From positions 124,001-188,000 of the forward strand of contig NZ_JAHKRT010000005.1 in assembly GCF_018863195.1 (NCBI RefSeq): a stretch of DNA of 64,000 nucleotides, read 5' to 3'. The stretch's first letter is position 1; each line of letters starts with the position of its first letter. Shown here in pieces: positions 1 through 9,910 of this stretch. This DNA is from Sphingomonas quercus (GTDB lineage: Bacteria > Pseudomonadota > Alphaproteobacteria > Sphingomonadales > Sphingomonadaceae). A program made the translations under genes and the position numbers. The notes beneath the pieces were generated by a model, which did no database searches, was not told the origin of the DNA, and saw only the letters and a program-made list of their open reading frames with translations.

Positions 1-74
1 CCGCAAGCTTCTTTACAATTTGGTAAGGATGATTCACTTCTCGGCGGGGATTTCGCCAGGGGGGTTTATCCAAT

Positions 75-650
75 ATGCGCAAGTCGTTCGTCGCCCTGTC
101 CGCCGCCGCGCTGCTGGGCGCTGCCACTGCGGCGCCAGCGGCTGTGATCAATTTCAGCTACGCCCTTTCCGACGGGATCGGCCTTGCCGGGGCCGAGGGC
201 ACCGGCTCGTTCGAGACAAGTGTCGATGATGGCACGTTCGGCCTCGGCGACGTCACCGCCTTCTCGATGACGGGCACGGGCTTCCTCGTCATCACCCAGA
301 CAGATTACAGCTTCGATCTCAGCAACCTGCTGGATGTGAACGGGGCGCTGAGCGGCGGCGCGCTGACCGACCTGTCGTTCAGCGTGAGCGGACCGGCGAT
401 CTGGGATTTCGGCTTCCCCTTCGAAGGCAATTTCGAGTTCACCGTGACCGGGCTGGGCGCGGGCAATGTCGAAGGCAGCCTGACCTCGTTCGGCACGCAG
501 GATCTGGCCGGCGACCTGACGGCGTCCGTCAGCGGCGCTCCCGGCTCGGTACCCGAGCCGGCGAGCTGGGCGCTGATGATCGTCGGCTTCGGCGTGGCGG
601 GCGCGGCGCTGCGCGGGCGTCGGGGGCATGGGGCGGCTCTGGCCGCCTGA
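75..650 (+). CDS. PEPxxWA-CTERM sorted exported protein
   Basis: A 191-residue exported protein of unknown specific role. Residues 1-23 form a signal peptide with a basic start, an Ala/Leu core and an Ala-rich cleavage region. The body (about 24-155) is rich in Gly, Ser, Phe and Asp and shows no catalytic motif. The C-terminus carries the tripartite sorting signal: VPEPASWALM at 159-168, a short hydrophobic helix and a basic RGRRGHG cluster. In the PEP-CTERM family this signal is processed by an exosortase, and the PEPxxWA form is common in sphingomonads, where carriers are usually surface or exopolysaccharide-associated. No exosortase or polysaccharide genes are in the window. The ATG has a G-rich AGGGGGG stretch about 10 bases upstream. 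It converges on pepN across a hairpin. Confidence 0.85.
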   Translation: MRKSFVALSAAALLGAATAAPAAVINFSYALSDGIGLAGAEGTGSFETSVDDGTFGLGDVTAFSMTGTGFLVITQTDYSFDLSNLLDVNGALSGGALTDLSFSVSGPAIWDFGFPFEGNFEFTVTGLGAGNVEGSLTSFGTQDLAGDLTASVSGAPGSVPEPASWALMIVGFGVAGAALRGRRGHGAALAA

Positions 651-680
651 CACTCGACCCCGATGGGGCTGGAATGGCAT

Positions 681-707
681 GGAGGGGGCGGTGCTGCGGC
701 CCCCTCC
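681..707. terminator. Hairpin between convergent genes
   Basis: A perfect 9-bp GC-rich stem (GGAGGGGGC paired with GCCCCCTCC) with a 9-base loop fills the short gap between the PEP-CTERM gene and pepN. It lies 3 bases from the pepN stop, so it probably ends transcription from both sides. There is no clear T-run, so efficiency is uncertain. Confidence 0.6.
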
Positions 708-710
708 CCC

Positions 711-3302
711 TTACGCCAGACTTTTTGACACCTGCTCGAATACGTCCTTGCTGAGACCGGGCGTCGCCAGCATGCGTTCGAGCTCCGCCTTCATCAGCGC
801 GGCCCGCGTCGGTTCCAGCCGGCGCCAGCGGCCGAGCGGGGGGATCAGCTTGGCCGCGGTCTGCGGATTGAGGCGATCCGCCGCCAGCACCATGTCGGCG
901 AGGAAGCGGTAGCCGCGTCCCGAAGGATCGTGGAACGCATATTGGTTGGCGGTGAAGGCGCCGACCAGCGAACGCAGCCGGTTCGGGTTGGTCAGCGTGA
1001 AATCCGGATGCCTGGCCAGACGCTCGACCTGCTCCGGCGTGTCCGCGCGCATCGACAGCGCCTGGGTGGTGAACCATTTGTCCAGCACCAGCGAATCTCC
1101 CCGGTAGCGATCATAGAAGGCAGCGAGCGCCGTCTCGCGCTCGGGCGCAGTGCCGTTGGCGAGCACGCCGAGCGCACCCTGCCGGTCGGTCATATTGTCG
1201 GCATCGTTAAACTGGCCGAATGCGAGGGCGGCAGCATCCTCCGCACCGCCGACGGCGAGAAAGCCGAGTGCAATCGTCTTGAGCCGCCGCATGCCCTTGG
1301 CGGTCGGATTATATTCGAAGCGATTGCTGTGGTTGGCGGCGTAGATGGCGCGCCATTGCTCGAGCAGCTCGCGGCCGAGATCGCGGCGCAGCGCGTCACG
1401 GGTCCGGCGGATCGCCTCGGGATCGACGACGAGCATCTGATCGCCGACAAAGCTCTCGGTCGGGATCAGCATCGTCTCGGCGACGAAGGCGGGATCGAGA
1501 TGGGCGTCGGCCAGCGTGTCGCGCACCGCCGCGATCACCGGGCGATGATCCGCCTCCCCTCTCGCGGCACCGGCGACCAGCGTGTCGAGCATGAGCTGCT
1601 GCACCGCTTCATAACGGGCGAACGGATCGTCATCATGGGCCGAGAGGAAGGCAAGATCGGCGGGCGAACGATCGGTCTCGACGATCACCGGCGCCGAGAA
1701 GTCGCGGTTGATCGACAGGATCGGCCGCTCGGATACGCCTTCGAAGACGATTTCCTCGCGCGCGTCCTGCATCACCACCATCTGCGCGGCGAGGCGCTTG
1801 CCGGTCTCGGCGCTGAACAGGGCGAGCCGCAGCGGCAACACCATCGGCTGCTTGTCCCGCTGGCCGGGGGTGGCCGGAACGGACTGCTCCAGCGTAAGGC
1901 GAGCGCGGCCGCCGCCGGTCTCGTGGACGAGGGACGCCTTCACGCGCGGCGTGCCCGCCTGCGAATACCATAGCCGGAAGCGCGACAGATCCTCGCCCGA
2001 GGCATCCTCCATCGCGTCGACGAAGGCGTCGCAGGTCGTGGCGGTGCCGTCATGACGGGTGAAATAGAGATCGGTGCCCTTCCGGAACCGCTCCGCGCCG
2101 AGCAGCGTGTGGAGCATCCGGATCACCTCGGCGCCCTTGTTGTAGACGGTCGCGGTGTAGAAATTGCCGATCTCCAGATAGGATTCTGGGCGGATCGGGT
2201 GGGCGAGCGGGCCGGCGTCCTCGGGGAACTGAGCGGCGCGCAACGCCCGGACGTCCTCGATGCGCTTGACGGCGTGGCTGCCCTGATCGGCGGAGAATTG
2301 CTGGTCGCGAAAGACCGTGAAGCCTTCCTTCAGCGACAACTGGAACCAGTCGCGGCAGGTGACGCGGTTGCCGGACCAGTTATGGAAATATTCGTGCGCC
2401 ACGACGCCGGCCACCGCATCGTAATCCGCGTCTGTCGCCGTATCCGGATCGGCGAGAATGTAGCGCGAGTTGAAGATGTTGAGGCCCTTATTCTCCATCG
2501 CGCCGAAGTTGAAATCGCCGACCGCCACGATGTTGAACACGGCGAGGTCATACTCGCGGCCATAGACCTGCTCGTCCCACGCCATCGACGCCTTGAGCGC
2601 GGCCATGGCGTGCTCCGTCTTCGGCAGATCGGACTGCGCGGTGTAGATGCCGAGCGCGACGGTGCGGCCCGAGCGGGTGATGAACTGATCGGCGCGGCAG
2701 GCGAGATCGCCCGCGACCAGCGCGAACAGGTAGCACGGCTTGGGGAAGGGATCGCGCCATTGCGCCCAATGCCGCCCGTCGTCGAGATCGCCGCCGCCGA
2801 CATGATCGCCATTGGCGAGGAGGACCGGAAAGCGCGCCTTGTCCGCCGTCATCCGCACCGTGTAGCGGCTGAGCACGTCCGGGCGATCGGGGAAGAACAT
2901 GATGCGGCGGAAGCCTTCCGCCTCGCATTGGGTGCAAAGCAGGCCGCCCGAGGCATAGAGGCCCATCAGCTGGGTGTTGGCCTCGGGCGCGATCTCGACG
3001 GCGATCGCCACCTCATGCGCGCGGCCGGCGAGATCAAGCACGAGCTGGTCGCCCTCCATGCGCCATTCGGCCGGCTGGCCGTCGACCGCCACGGTGAGCG
3101 GCCGCAGTCCGCCGCCGCCATCGAGGCGCAGCGGCCCGCCGGCGCCCTCCTTCAGCTCGACCTGCATCGTCGCCGAGACCGAAGTGCGCGCCGGATCGAG
3201 GTCGAACACGAGGTCGATCGTGGGCACCAGCCACACCGGCGGGGCATAATCCTCACGGCGGGTCACGTGCGGGGCGGCGGGGGCGGTCTGGGCGTCGAGC
3301 AT
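711..3302 (-). CDS. pepN: Aminopeptidase N (M1 family zinc metallopeptidase)
   Basis: An 863-residue cytosolic M1 aminopeptidase that removes N-terminal residues from peptides, close to the usual length of bacterial PepN (about 870). The exopeptidase motif GAMEN is at 267-271. The zinc site HEYFH is at 303-307 with the third ligand Glu326 after 18 residues. The N-terminal domain (about 20-190) is the beta-sandwich and the C-terminal half is the PepN-type helical superhelix. I chose the ATG at 3302 (MLDAQTAP) because the family homology begins about residue 20 from there; the frame stays open further upstream but that stretch is Arg-rich and unlike the family. It is divergent from the SDR-like gene at 3534, leaving a 231-bp shared upstream region. 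Confidence 0.95.
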   Translation of the reverse strand: MLDAQTAPAAPHVTRREDYAPPVWLVPTIDLVFDLDPARTSVSATMQVELKEGAGGPLRLDGGGGLRPLTVAVDGQPAEWRMEGDQLVLDLAGRAHEVAIAVEIAPEANTQLMGLYASGGLLCTQCEAEGFRRIMFFPDRPDVLSRYTVRMTADKARFPVLLANGDHVGGGDLDDGRHWAQWRDPFPKPCYLFALVAGDLACRADQFITRSGRTVALGIYTAQSDLPKTEHAMAALKASMAWDEQVYGREYDLAVFNIVAVGDFNFGAMENKGLNIFNSRYILADPDTATDADYDAVAGVVAHEYFHNWSGNRVTCRDWFQLSLKEGFTVFRDQQFSADQGSHAVKRIEDVRALRAAQFPEDAGPLAHPIRPESYLEIGNFYTATVYNKGAEVIRMLHTLLGAERFRKGTDLYFTRHDGTATTCDAFVDAMEDASGEDLSRFRLWYSQAGTPRVKASLVHETGGGRARLTLEQSVPATPGQRDKQPMVLPLRLALFSAETGKRLAAQMVVMQDAREEIVFEGVSERPILSINRDFSAPVIVETDRSPADLAFLSAHDDDPFARYEAVQQLMLDTLVAGAARGEADHRPVIAAVRDTLADAHLDPAFVAETMLIPTESFVGDQMLVVDPEAIRRTRDALRRDLGRELLEQWRAIYAANHSNRFEYNPTAKGMRRLKTIALGFLAVGGAEDAAALAFGQFNDADNMTDRQGALGVLANGTAPERETALAAFYDRYRGDSLVLDKWFTTQALSMRADTPEQVERLARHPDFTLTNPNRLRSLVGAFTANQYAFHDPSGRGYRFLADMVLAADRLNPQTAAKLIPPLGRWRRLEPTRAALMKAELERMLATPGLSKDVFEQVSKSLA

Positions 3303-3533
3303 GACGCAGAGGGTAGGCGCGCGGCCGGCGGCTTTCCAGTGTGATCGTCTCGCCGCGAGATGGCCGGGGCGGGACCGTCGGATTTTGCCGTTACCCGGAC
3401 GATGGCGCGCTCGACGGAACGCCATTCATCGTCCGGGGAGACAGGCCGTGAATGCGGGCGCCGCGGACCTTGCCCGCTACGCCACCTCATCATGACGGTT
3501 GGGCAAGAGAGGCTGGCGGGCTAACAAGCGGCG

Positions 3534-4319
3534 ATGTCGCGCATCCTGATCTTCGGCCCGGGCTATACGGCCGCCCGCCTTGCCGCGCGGCTGGCGCGCG
3601 ACGGCTGGCATGTCGATACGGTCGGGCGGGGCGATATCGACGACACCACGCATGTCGCCGCGCTGATTGCGGGCGCGACGCATATCCTCTCCTCCGTGCC
3701 GCCGGCCGAGGACGGCTCCGATCCGGTACTGGCGCGCTATGGCGCCACCTTCGGACAGGCGGCGTGGATCGGTTATCTCTCCTCCTCGGGCGTCTATGGC
3801 GACACCGGCGGGGCGTGGGTCGACGAGAGCGCGCCGCTCCTCGGCCGGCGCCCCGGGCGGATCGCGGCAGACCTCGCCTGGCTGGCGCTGGGGGCGCGGG
3901 TGTTCCGGCTGCCGGGGATTTACGGGCCGGGGCGGTCGGCGCTCGACCGGGTGGCGGCGGGAACCGCCCATCGCGTCGACCTGCCCGGGCAGATATTCAG
4001 CCGGGTGCATGTCGACGACATCGCCGGCGGCGTCGTCGCCAGCTTCACGCGCGGGCCGGCAGGCGCCTACAACCTCGCCGACGACCGGCCGGCGCCGCAA
4101 AATGCGCTGGTGGAGACGGCGGCGGCAATGCTCGGCCGGCCCCTGCCCCCGTTGCTGGCGCCCGACGAAGCCCGGCTGTCGGGGCCGGCGCGGGCCTTTT
4201 ACGCGGAGCGACGGCGGGTGGCGAACGGGCGGGCGAAGCGGCTGCTCGGCTGGACCCCGCTCTATCCTGACTGGCGGGCCGGGCTCGCCGCTATCGGCGC
4301 CGTGCCGCCAGCGCGATGA
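3534..4319 (+). CDS. Atypical SDR / NAD(P)-dependent epimerase-like protein
   Basis: A 261-residue Rossmann-fold protein. The N-terminus has a beta strand followed by FGPGYTA (residues 7-13), a glycine-rich dinucleotide-binding turn that departs from the classical GxxGxxG. A SSSGVYGDTGG stretch near 82-92 looks like the catalytic segment of extended SDRs, with a Tyr in SGVYG. The overall layout resembles the YeeZ-like family of short epimerase homologues. The substrate cannot be deduced. Its 3' end overlaps the 3' end of the convergent DMT transporter gene by 29 bases. Confidence 0.75.
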   Translation: MSRILIFGPGYTAARLAARLARDGWHVDTVGRGDIDDTTHVAALIAGATHILSSVPPAEDGSDPVLARYGATFGQAAWIGYLSSSGVYGDTGGAWVDESAPLLGRRPGRIAADLAWLALGARVFRLPGIYGPGRSALDRVAAGTAHRVDLPGQIFSRVHVDDIAGGVVASFTRGPAGAYNLADDRPAPQNALVETAAAMLGRPLPPLLAPDEARLSGPARAFYAERRRVANGRAKRLLGWTPLYPDWRAGLAAIGAVPPAR

Positions 4320-5202
4320 CGAGGCCGACCAGCACCAGCGCGCCGCCCGCCGCCGCCTCGAGCGACCAGACATAGCCCTCGAACAACGTCGACAGCGCCA
4401 TGGCGATGACCGGGATCAGCACGCTGGTATAGGCCGCGCGCGCCGGGCCGATGATCCGGATCACCCCGAAATAGAGGGGAAAGGCGACCGCCGAGCCGAG
4501 CACGCCGAGATAGGCGGTGCCGGCGAGATAGCGCCAGCTGGTATCGATGACCGGCGGGCCGACCGTCGCCCAGGCGAAGGCCGCGTCGATCAGCGCGCCC
4601 CATAGCATCACCCAGCCGAGCAGCGCCAGGATCGGCACCTCGCGCGCCCGCTTCGTCGCCTGCAATATGTTGGCGGCCGATGCGGACAGCACGCCGGCCA
4701 TGGCGATGACGATGCCGACTGCCACCGCATGCGGTCCGGCGGCGGCAACAGCCATCTCGTGTCTGAACAGGAGCGCGATGCCGAGAAACGCCACCGCCGA
4801 TCCGGCGAGGAAGGCGCGCGATACCTGGGCGCCGAGGAAGATGCGCCCGAGGATCGCGTTCGGCACCACCAGCAGCGCATAGACCACCGCCACCAGCCCG
4901 GAGGTGACGAAGGTCTCGGCGCGGTAGACGAAGTTGAAGTTGAGCACGAACTGGGCGAACCCGATCAGCACCGCCAGCCCCTGCTGGGGCGCGCTCAGGC
5001 GCAGCGGCACGCCCGTCACCCGCGCATAGAGCAGCATCGCCGCCGCGCCGGAGACGAACCGCCAGGTGACCGACCAGCCGATCGGGACGACGGAGATCTG
5101 GTCGCGGATGACGAGCCATGTTCCGCCCCAGATCAGCGTCACCAGGATGAACGGGACCGCGACGCGCGCGCGGGTGGCCGGCGCGAGCGGCGGCTCGGTC
5201 AT
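4291..5202 (-). CDS. DMT superfamily transporter (EamA type)
   Basis: A 303-residue integral inner-membrane protein with about ten predicted hydrophobic helices arranged as two EamA repeats of five. The first helix contains the family-typical IWGGTWLVIRD segment (about residues 23-33). Members export or import small metabolites such as amino acids or drugs; the substrate cannot be predicted here. The protein ends in ALAARRR, a typical cytoplasmic basic tail. It is a single gene, convergent with the SDR-like gene and separated from the next upstream gene (threonine aldolase) by a paired-hairpin repeat. Confidence 0.85.
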   Translation of the reverse strand: MTEPPLAPATRARVAVPFILVTLIWGGTWLVIRDQISVVPIGWSVTWRFVSGAAAMLLYARVTGVPLRLSAPQQGLAVLIGFAQFVLNFNFVYRAETFVTSGLVAVVYALLVVPNAILGRIFLGAQVSRAFLAGSAVAFLGIALLFRHEMAVAAAGPHAVAVGIVIAMAGVLSASAANILQATKRAREVPILALLGWVMLWGALIDAAFAWATVGPPVIDTSWRYLAGTAYLGVLGSAVAFPLYFGVIRIIGPARAAYTSVLIPVIAMALSTLFEGYVWSLEAAAGGALVLVGLVIALAARRR

Positions 5203-5242
5203 TCGGGCCTCGGATCGGGCGAGCCGGCGCCGGCCGCATCAT

Positions 5243-5330
5243 CATCACCCTGAACGGGTCTCAGGGCCCAGCCAGCCACAGACGCCGCGGCCTGTGGCGA
5301 AGTGGATGCTGAAGCAAGTTCAGCACGATG
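5243..5330. repeat. Paired-hairpin intergenic repeat, copy 1
   Basis: Two short inverted repeats separated by about 40 bases: CCCTGA...TCAGGG (5248-5266) and TGCTGA...TCAGCA (5307-5325), joined by GTGGATGCTGA-like sequence. The same architecture recurs near 14.3, 27.05, 46.55 and 54.1 kb. It lies between two minus-strand genes and may act as a mobile REP-like element or an attenuator; function is inferred only. Confidence 0.75.
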
Positions 5331-5350
5331 AGTGGGGCAGGCGCGACGTG

Positions 5351-6352
5351 TCACAACGAGGTCAGCGCGCTGGCGAGCGCTTCGACCTCGGCGGCGGGCT
5401 GGTTCCAGGAGGTGACGAGGCGGATTTCGCCGTCCGCCCAATCATAGAAGCCGAAGCCCTGCGCGCGCAGCGCCGCGGCCTCGGCGGCGGTGGCGCGGAG
5501 GAACAGTTCGTTGGCCTCGACCGGATGGATCAGCCGGCCGGCGGCAGCCTCGGCAAGGCGCGTGGCGGCGGCGTTAGCGGCGCGGGCGTTGTCGAGCCAG
5601 ATATCATTTTCCAGCATCGCCAGCGCCTGGGCGGCAAGATAGCGGCCCTTGGAGAGAAGGTGCCCCGCCCGCTTGCGCCGATAGCGGGTGGCGTCGGCGA
5701 GGTCGGGGCGGAAGAACACCAGCACCTCCGCCGACATGCCGCCATTCTTGACGAAGCCGAACGACAGCGCGTCCACCCCGGCCGCGACCGTCATCTCGGC
5801 GGGCGTGCAGCCGGCATGGACGATGGCGTTCGCGAAGCGGGCGCCGTCCATGTGGAAGCCCCAGCCGCGCGCCCGGGCCAGCGCGCCCAGCGCCGCCACT
5901 TCGGCGGGGGAATAGACGAGGCCGTATTCGGTGGCGTTGGTGATGGTCAGCGCGTGCGGCTGGACGCGGTGGACATCGTCGGCGATGGCGTCGGCGGTGG
6001 CGCGCACGCTCTCCGGGGTCACCTTGGCGCCCGCCCCTTCGGCGAGCAGCAGCTTGGCGCCGTGGGTGAAGAATTCCGGCGCGCCGCATTCGTCATTCTG
6101 GACGTGCGCGTCGCGGTGGCAGATCGTGCCGCCATGCGGCGGGCAGAGCGCCGCCAGGGCGAGCGAATTGGCCGCTGTCCCCGTCGCCACCCACAGGGCC
6201 GCGCAATCGGTGCCGAACAGTGCGGAGAAGGCCGCGTCCAGCCGTCGCGACCAGCTGTCGCCGTCATAGCCGGAATCGACATGATCCGCCTCCGCGATAG
6301 CGCGCATCACGGCAGGATGGACGGTGGCGGTGTTGTCGGAGAAGAAGCGCAT
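5351..6352 (-). CDS. ltaE: Low-specificity L-threonine aldolase, PLP-dependent
   Basis: A 333-residue enzyme of PLP fold type I, the same length as E. coli LtaE. It cleaves L-threonine or L-allo-threonine to glycine and acetaldehyde. The start MRFFSDNTATVHP is typical of the family. The pocket residues are visible: HMDGAR at 167-172 (Asp for the pyridine nitrogen) and the Schiff-base Lys202 in FGFVKNGG. A GTAANSLAL segment (58-66) fits the phosphate-binding loop. The gene is divergent from edd across a 109-bp region that must hold both promoters. Beta-eliminating lyases share the fold, so exact substrate preference is inferred. Confidence 0.9.
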   Translation of the reverse strand: MRFFSDNTATVHPAVMRAIAEADHVDSGYDGDSWSRRLDAAFSALFGTDCAALWVATGTAANSLALAALCPPHGGTICHRDAHVQNDECGAPEFFTHGAKLLLAEGAGAKVTPESVRATADAIADDVHRVQPHALTITNATEYGLVYSPAEVAALGALARARGWGFHMDGARFANAIVHAGCTPAEMTVAAGVDALSFGFVKNGGMSAEVLVFFRPDLADATRYRRKRAGHLLSKGRYLAAQALAMLENDIWLDNARAANAAATRLAEAAAGRLIHPVEANELFLRATAAEAAALRAQGFGFYDWADGEIRLVTSWNQPAAEVEALASALTSL

Positions 6353-6461
6353 GGCGGTTCCTTGGCATTGCCCATCGCGCCATTCAACCCGCCCGACGCG
6401 CGCGCATGCTCGACATTGCGGGTGAGCGAACTAGATAGCGCTCCCAGCCCCGGAGCCAGCC

Positions 6462-8288
6462 ATGACCGACCTGCATCCCGAAGTCGCCGCCGTCACCGCC
6501 AGGATCGTCGCGCGGTCGGCGGAGAGCCGCGCCCGCTATCTCGACCTGATCGACCGGCAGCGCGACACCGGCGTCGATCGCCCGCGGCTGGCGTGCGGCA
6601 ATCTCGCCCATGGCTTCGCCGCGTCCGGCGAGGACAAGCCGGCGATCCGCTCGGCCAGGTCGATGAACATCGGCATCGTCACCGCCTATAACGATATGCT
6701 TTCGGCCCATCAGCCCTATGCGCGCTATCCCGAGCGCATCAAGATCGCCGCGCGCGAGGTGGGCGCCACCGCGCAGGTGGCGGGCGGCGTGCCGGCGATG
6801 TGCGACGGCGTTACGCAGGGCCAGCCGGGCATGGAGATGTCGCTCTTCTCCCGCGACACCATCGCGCTGTCGACCGCGATCGCGCTCAGCCACGGCATGT
6901 TCGAAGGCGCGCTGCTGCTCGGCATCTGCGACAAGATCGTGCCGGGCCTGCTGATCGGCGCGCTTCGCTTCGGCCATCTGCCGACGATCCTCGTCCCCGC
7001 CGGCCCGATGCCCTCGGGTCTGCCCAACAAGGAGAAGCAGCGCATCCGCCAGCTCTATGCCGAGGGCAAGGTCGGCCGCGAGGAGCTGCTGGAGAGCGAG
7101 AGCGCGTCCTATCACGGACCGGGCACCTGCACTTTCTACGGCACGGCCAATTCCAACCAGATGATGATGGAGGTGATGGGCCTGCACGTGCCGGGCGCCG
7201 CCTTCGTCAATCCCGGCACCAGGCTGCGCGACGCGCTGACCGCGGCGGCTACCCATCGCGTCGCCCAGATCGGCCGGGACGGCAATGATTATCGCCCGTT
7301 CGGCCGCTGCATCGACGAGAAGGCCATCGTCAACGCCATCGTCGGCCTGCTGGCGACCGGCGGCTCGACCAACCACGCCATCCACCTGCCGGCGATCGCG
7401 CGGGCGGCCGGCATCATCATCGACTGGGAGGATATCGACCGCCTGTCGGCGGCGACCCCGCTGATCGCGCGCGTCTATCCGAACGGTCAGGCGGACGTGA
7501 ACCATTTCCACGCCGCCGGCGGCATGGGCTATGTGATCGGCGCGCTCATCGACAGCGGGCATCTGCATCGCGACATCATGACCGTGTCGGGCGCCGACCT
7601 CGGCGATTATGCGAAGGAGCCGGCGCTGGACGGCGATCGGCTGGTGTGGCGCGACAGCCCGGCAGCGCCGCTCGACGACAGCATCCTGCGACCGCCGGCC
7701 AACGCCTTCCAGCCGGACGGCGGCATGCGGCTGGTGCAGGGCAATCTCGGCCGCGCCACCTTCAAGACTTCCGCCGTCGACCCGTCGCGCTGGACGATCG
7801 AGGCGCCGGCGCGGGTGTTCTCCGAACAGGATCAGGTGCTCGCCGCGTTCAAGGCCGGCGAGCTGGAGCGCGACGTCGTCGTCGTCGTCCGCTTCCAGGG
7901 GCCGCGCGCCAACGGCATGCCCGAGCTGCACAAGCTGACGCCGCCGCTCGGCGTGTTGCAGGATCGCGGCTTCAAGGTGGCACTGGTCACGGACGGGCGC
8001 ATGTCCGGCGCATCCGGCAAGGTGCCGGCCGCCATCCACCTTTCGCCCGAGGCGCTCGCCGACGGGCCGGTAGCGAAGCTGCGCGACGGCGACCTCGTCC
8101 GCCTGTCGGCCGATGAGGGGCGGCTGGAGGCGCTGGTCGACGCCGCTGAATGGGCGGCGCGCGAGCCGGCGCGGATGCCGCCGCCCGCCACCGGCACGGG
8201 GCGCGAGCTGTTCGCGTTCATGCGCCACGGCGCCTCCCATGCCGAGGAAGGGGCGTCGGCGATGCTGGCGCATATGGAAGGGTTCTAG
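6462..8288 (+). CDS. edd: Phosphogluconate dehydratase
   Basis: A 608-residue cytosolic dehydratase of the IlvD/Edd family, full length. It converts 6-phosphogluconate to 2-keto-3-deoxy-6-phosphogluconate, the first step special to the Entner-Doudoroff pathway. The iron-sulfur segment [15 protein letters not shown] (Cys114) is present, as are the family blocks [16 protein letters not shown] and [10 protein letters not shown]. It heads an edd-glk-eda operon: glk starts 3 bases after its stop. zwf and pgl, often next to edd in relatives, are not in this window. Confidence 0.97.
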   Translation: MTDLHPEVAAVTARIVARSAESRARYLDLIDRQRDTGVDRPRLACGNLAHGFAASGEDKPAIRSARSMNIGIVTAYNDMLSAHQPYARYPERIKIAAREVGATAQVAGGVPAMCDGVTQGQPGMEMSLFSRDTIALSTAIALSHGMFEGALLLGICDKIVPGLLIGALRFGHLPTILVPAGPMPSGLPNKEKQRIRQLYAEGKVGREELLESESASYHGPGTCTFYGTANSNQMMMEVMGLHVPGAAFVNPGTRLRDALTAAATHRVAQIGRDGNDYRPFGRCIDEKAIVNAIVGLLATGGSTNHAIHLPAIARAAGIIIDWEDIDRLSAATPLIARVYPNGQADVNHFHAAGGMGYVIGALIDSGHLHRDIMTVSGADLGDYAKEPALDGDRLVWRDSPAAPLDDSILRPPANAFQPDGGMRLVQGNLGRATFKTSAVDPSRWTIEAPARVFSEQDQVLAAFKAGELERDVVVVVRFQGPRANGMPELHKLTPPLGVLQDRGFKVALVTDGRMSGASGKVPAAIHLSPEALADGPVAKLRDGDLVRLSADEGRLEALVDAAEWAAREPARMPPPATGTGRELFAFMRHGASHAEEGASAMLAHMEGF

Positions 8289-8291
8289 GGA

Positions 8292-9263
8292 ATGGAGATC
8301 GTCGCGGTCGATATCGGCGGCACGCACGCGCGGTTCGCCCTCGCCGAGGTGGAGGCAGGCCGCGTCGTCCATCTCGCGCCCGAGGTGACGCTGAAAACCG
8401 CGGAGAATGCCAGCTTCCAGCTCGCCTGGGAGGCGTTTGCCGAGCATCTCGGCCGCCCCCTCCCCCGCGCCGCGGGCATCGCCATCGCCGGCCCGGTACA
8501 GGGCGAGGTGCTGAAGCTGACCAACAATCCCTGGGTGATCCGCCCGGCGCTGATCCCCGAGAAGCTGCACGTCGACGCCTATACGCTGGTCAATGATTTC
8601 GGCGCGGTCGGCCATTCCGTGGCGCAGGCGGACGCGGCGCATCTGCGGCACCTGTGCGGCCCCGACACGCCCTTCCCGGATGAGGGCGTGATCACCGTCG
8701 TCGGGCCGGGCACCGGGCTCGGCGTCGCCCATGTGCTGCGCCGCGCCGGGCGCTACCACGTCACCGAGACGGAGGGCGGGCATGTCGACTATGCGCCGCT
8801 CGACCGCACCGAGGATGCCATCCTCGCCCACTTGCGCACGCTGCATCGGCGCGTGTCGACGGAGCGGATCGTCTCGGGACCCGGCCTTGTCGCGATCTAC
8901 ACCGCGCTGGCGACGCTGGAGGGCCGGCCGTTCACGCCGCCGCGCGACGACAAGGCGCTGTGGACCGTGGCGCTGGACGGCTCCGACAGCCTCGCCGCCG
9001 CCGCCTTCGATCGCTTCTGCCAGGCGCTCGGCTCCGTCGCCGGCGACCTCGCGCTGGCGCAGGGCGCGACGGGCGTGGTGGTGGCCGGCGGGCTCGGCCA
9101 GCGCATCGCCGATCGCCTGCCCGGCTCCGGCTTCGCCCAGCGCTTCACCGCCAAGGGCCGGTTCGAGGCGATGATGTCGCGCATCCCGGTCAAGCTGATT
9201 ACCCATCCCCAGCCCGGCCTCTACGGGGCCGCCGCCGCCTTCGCCCAGGAGCACGCCCGATGA
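8292..9263 (+). CDS. glk: Glucokinase
   Basis: A 323-residue cytosolic glucokinase of the bacterial Glk family (ROK-independent group), which phosphorylates glucose to glucose-6-phosphate with ATP. The N-terminal phosphate-binding motif DIGGTHARFAL (residues 7-17) and the LVNDFGAVGHS sugar-site segment are clear, and GPGTGLGVAHV matches the adenosine/phosphate region. It lies between edd and eda; its TGA overlaps the eda ATG in an ATGA junction, so translation of the two is probably coupled. This places glucose entry and Entner-Doudoroff breakdown under one transcript. Confidence 0.95.
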   Translation: MEIVAVDIGGTHARFALAEVEAGRVVHLAPEVTLKTAENASFQLAWEAFAEHLGRPLPRAAGIAIAGPVQGEVLKLTNNPWVIRPALIPEKLHVDAYTLVNDFGAVGHSVAQADAAHLRHLCGPDTPFPDEGVITVVGPGTGLGVAHVLRRAGRYHVTETEGGHVDYAPLDRTEDAILAHLRTLHRRVSTERIVSGPGLVAIYTALATLEGRPFTPPRDDKALWTVALDGSDSLAAAAFDRFCQALGSVAGDLALAQGATGVVVAGGLGQRIADRLPGSGFAQRFTAKGRFEAMMSRIPVKLITHPQPGLYGAAAAFAQEHAR

Positions 9264-9874
9264 CCGATATCGCCAAGATCATGACCCTCGCGCCCGTCAT
9301 CCCGGTGCTGGTCATCGAGGACGCCGCCCACGCCCGGCCGATTGCCGAGGCGCTGGTCGCGGGCGGGCTGCGGGCTCTGGAGGTGACGCTGCGCACCCCC
9401 GCTGCGCTCGACGTGATCCGCGAGATGGCGAAGGTGGACGGCGCCGTGGTCGGGGCCGGCACGGTGCTGAACGGCGATCAGCTCGACGCGGCGGTGGACG
9501 CAGGCGCGCGGTTCATCGTCTCGCCGGGCCTCACCAAGCCGCTAGCCAGGGCCGCCGAGAAGGCCAGGGTGCCTTATCTGCCGGGAACGGCCAATGCCGG
9601 CGACATCATGCGCGCGCTGGACCTCGGCCTCACCCATGTGAAGTTCTTCCCGGCCGAGGCCGCCGGCGGAATCGCGGCGCTGAAGGCGCTGGCGGCGCCG
9701 TTCGGACAGGTGCGCTTCTGCCCCACCGGTGGGATCAGCGCGGCGACCGCGCCGAACTGGCTGGCACATCCCTCGGTGCTGTGCGTCGGCGGTAGCTGGG
9801 TGGTGCCGGCCGGCGCGCCGGACGTGGCGAGGATCCAGGCGCTGGCCGAAGAGGCGGCACGACTGGGGGCGTGA
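9260..9874 (+). CDS. eda: 2-keto-3-deoxy-6-phosphogluconate aldolase
   Basis: A 204-residue class I aldolase with a TIM-barrel fold that splits KDPG into pyruvate and glyceraldehyde-3-phosphate. The general base Glu41 lies in EVTLRTP and the Schiff-base Lys128 in HVKFFPAE. The GTVL strand (67-70) and the phosphate-binding CPTGGIS segment are also in place. The start is the ATG inside the ATGA overlap with glk; the frame is open further upstream but that part overlaps glk coding sequence. It closes the operon and is followed at once by a hairpin. Confidence 0.96.
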   Translation: MTDIAKIMTLAPVIPVLVIEDAAHARPIAEALVAGGLRALEVTLRTPAALDVIREMAKVDGAVVGAGTVLNGDQLDAAVDAGARFIVSPGLTKPLARAAEKARVPYLPGTANAGDIMRALDLGLTHVKFFPAEAAGGIAALKALAAPFGQVRFCPTGGISAATAPNWLAHPSVLCVGGSWVVPAGAPDVARIQALAEEAARLGA

Positions 9875-9886
9875 ACGCCCCGCCAT

Positions 9887-9910
9887 GCTGACCCGGTCGA
9901 CGGGTTCAGC
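9887..9910. terminator. Hairpin between eda and the convergent GGDEF-EAL gene
   Basis: GCTGACCCG pairs with CGGGTTCAGC (one bulged T) around a 5-base loop, directly after eda and overlapping the stop codon of the convergent gene. Its GCTGA/TCAGC ends resemble one half of the paired-hairpin repeat family, so it may be a solo half-element recruited as a terminator. Confidence 0.5.

Noticed and set aside
6384-9254. A 956-codon minus-strand frame opposite edd-glk
   Set aside because: Shadow of edd and glk, whose motifs are unambiguous on the plus strand.
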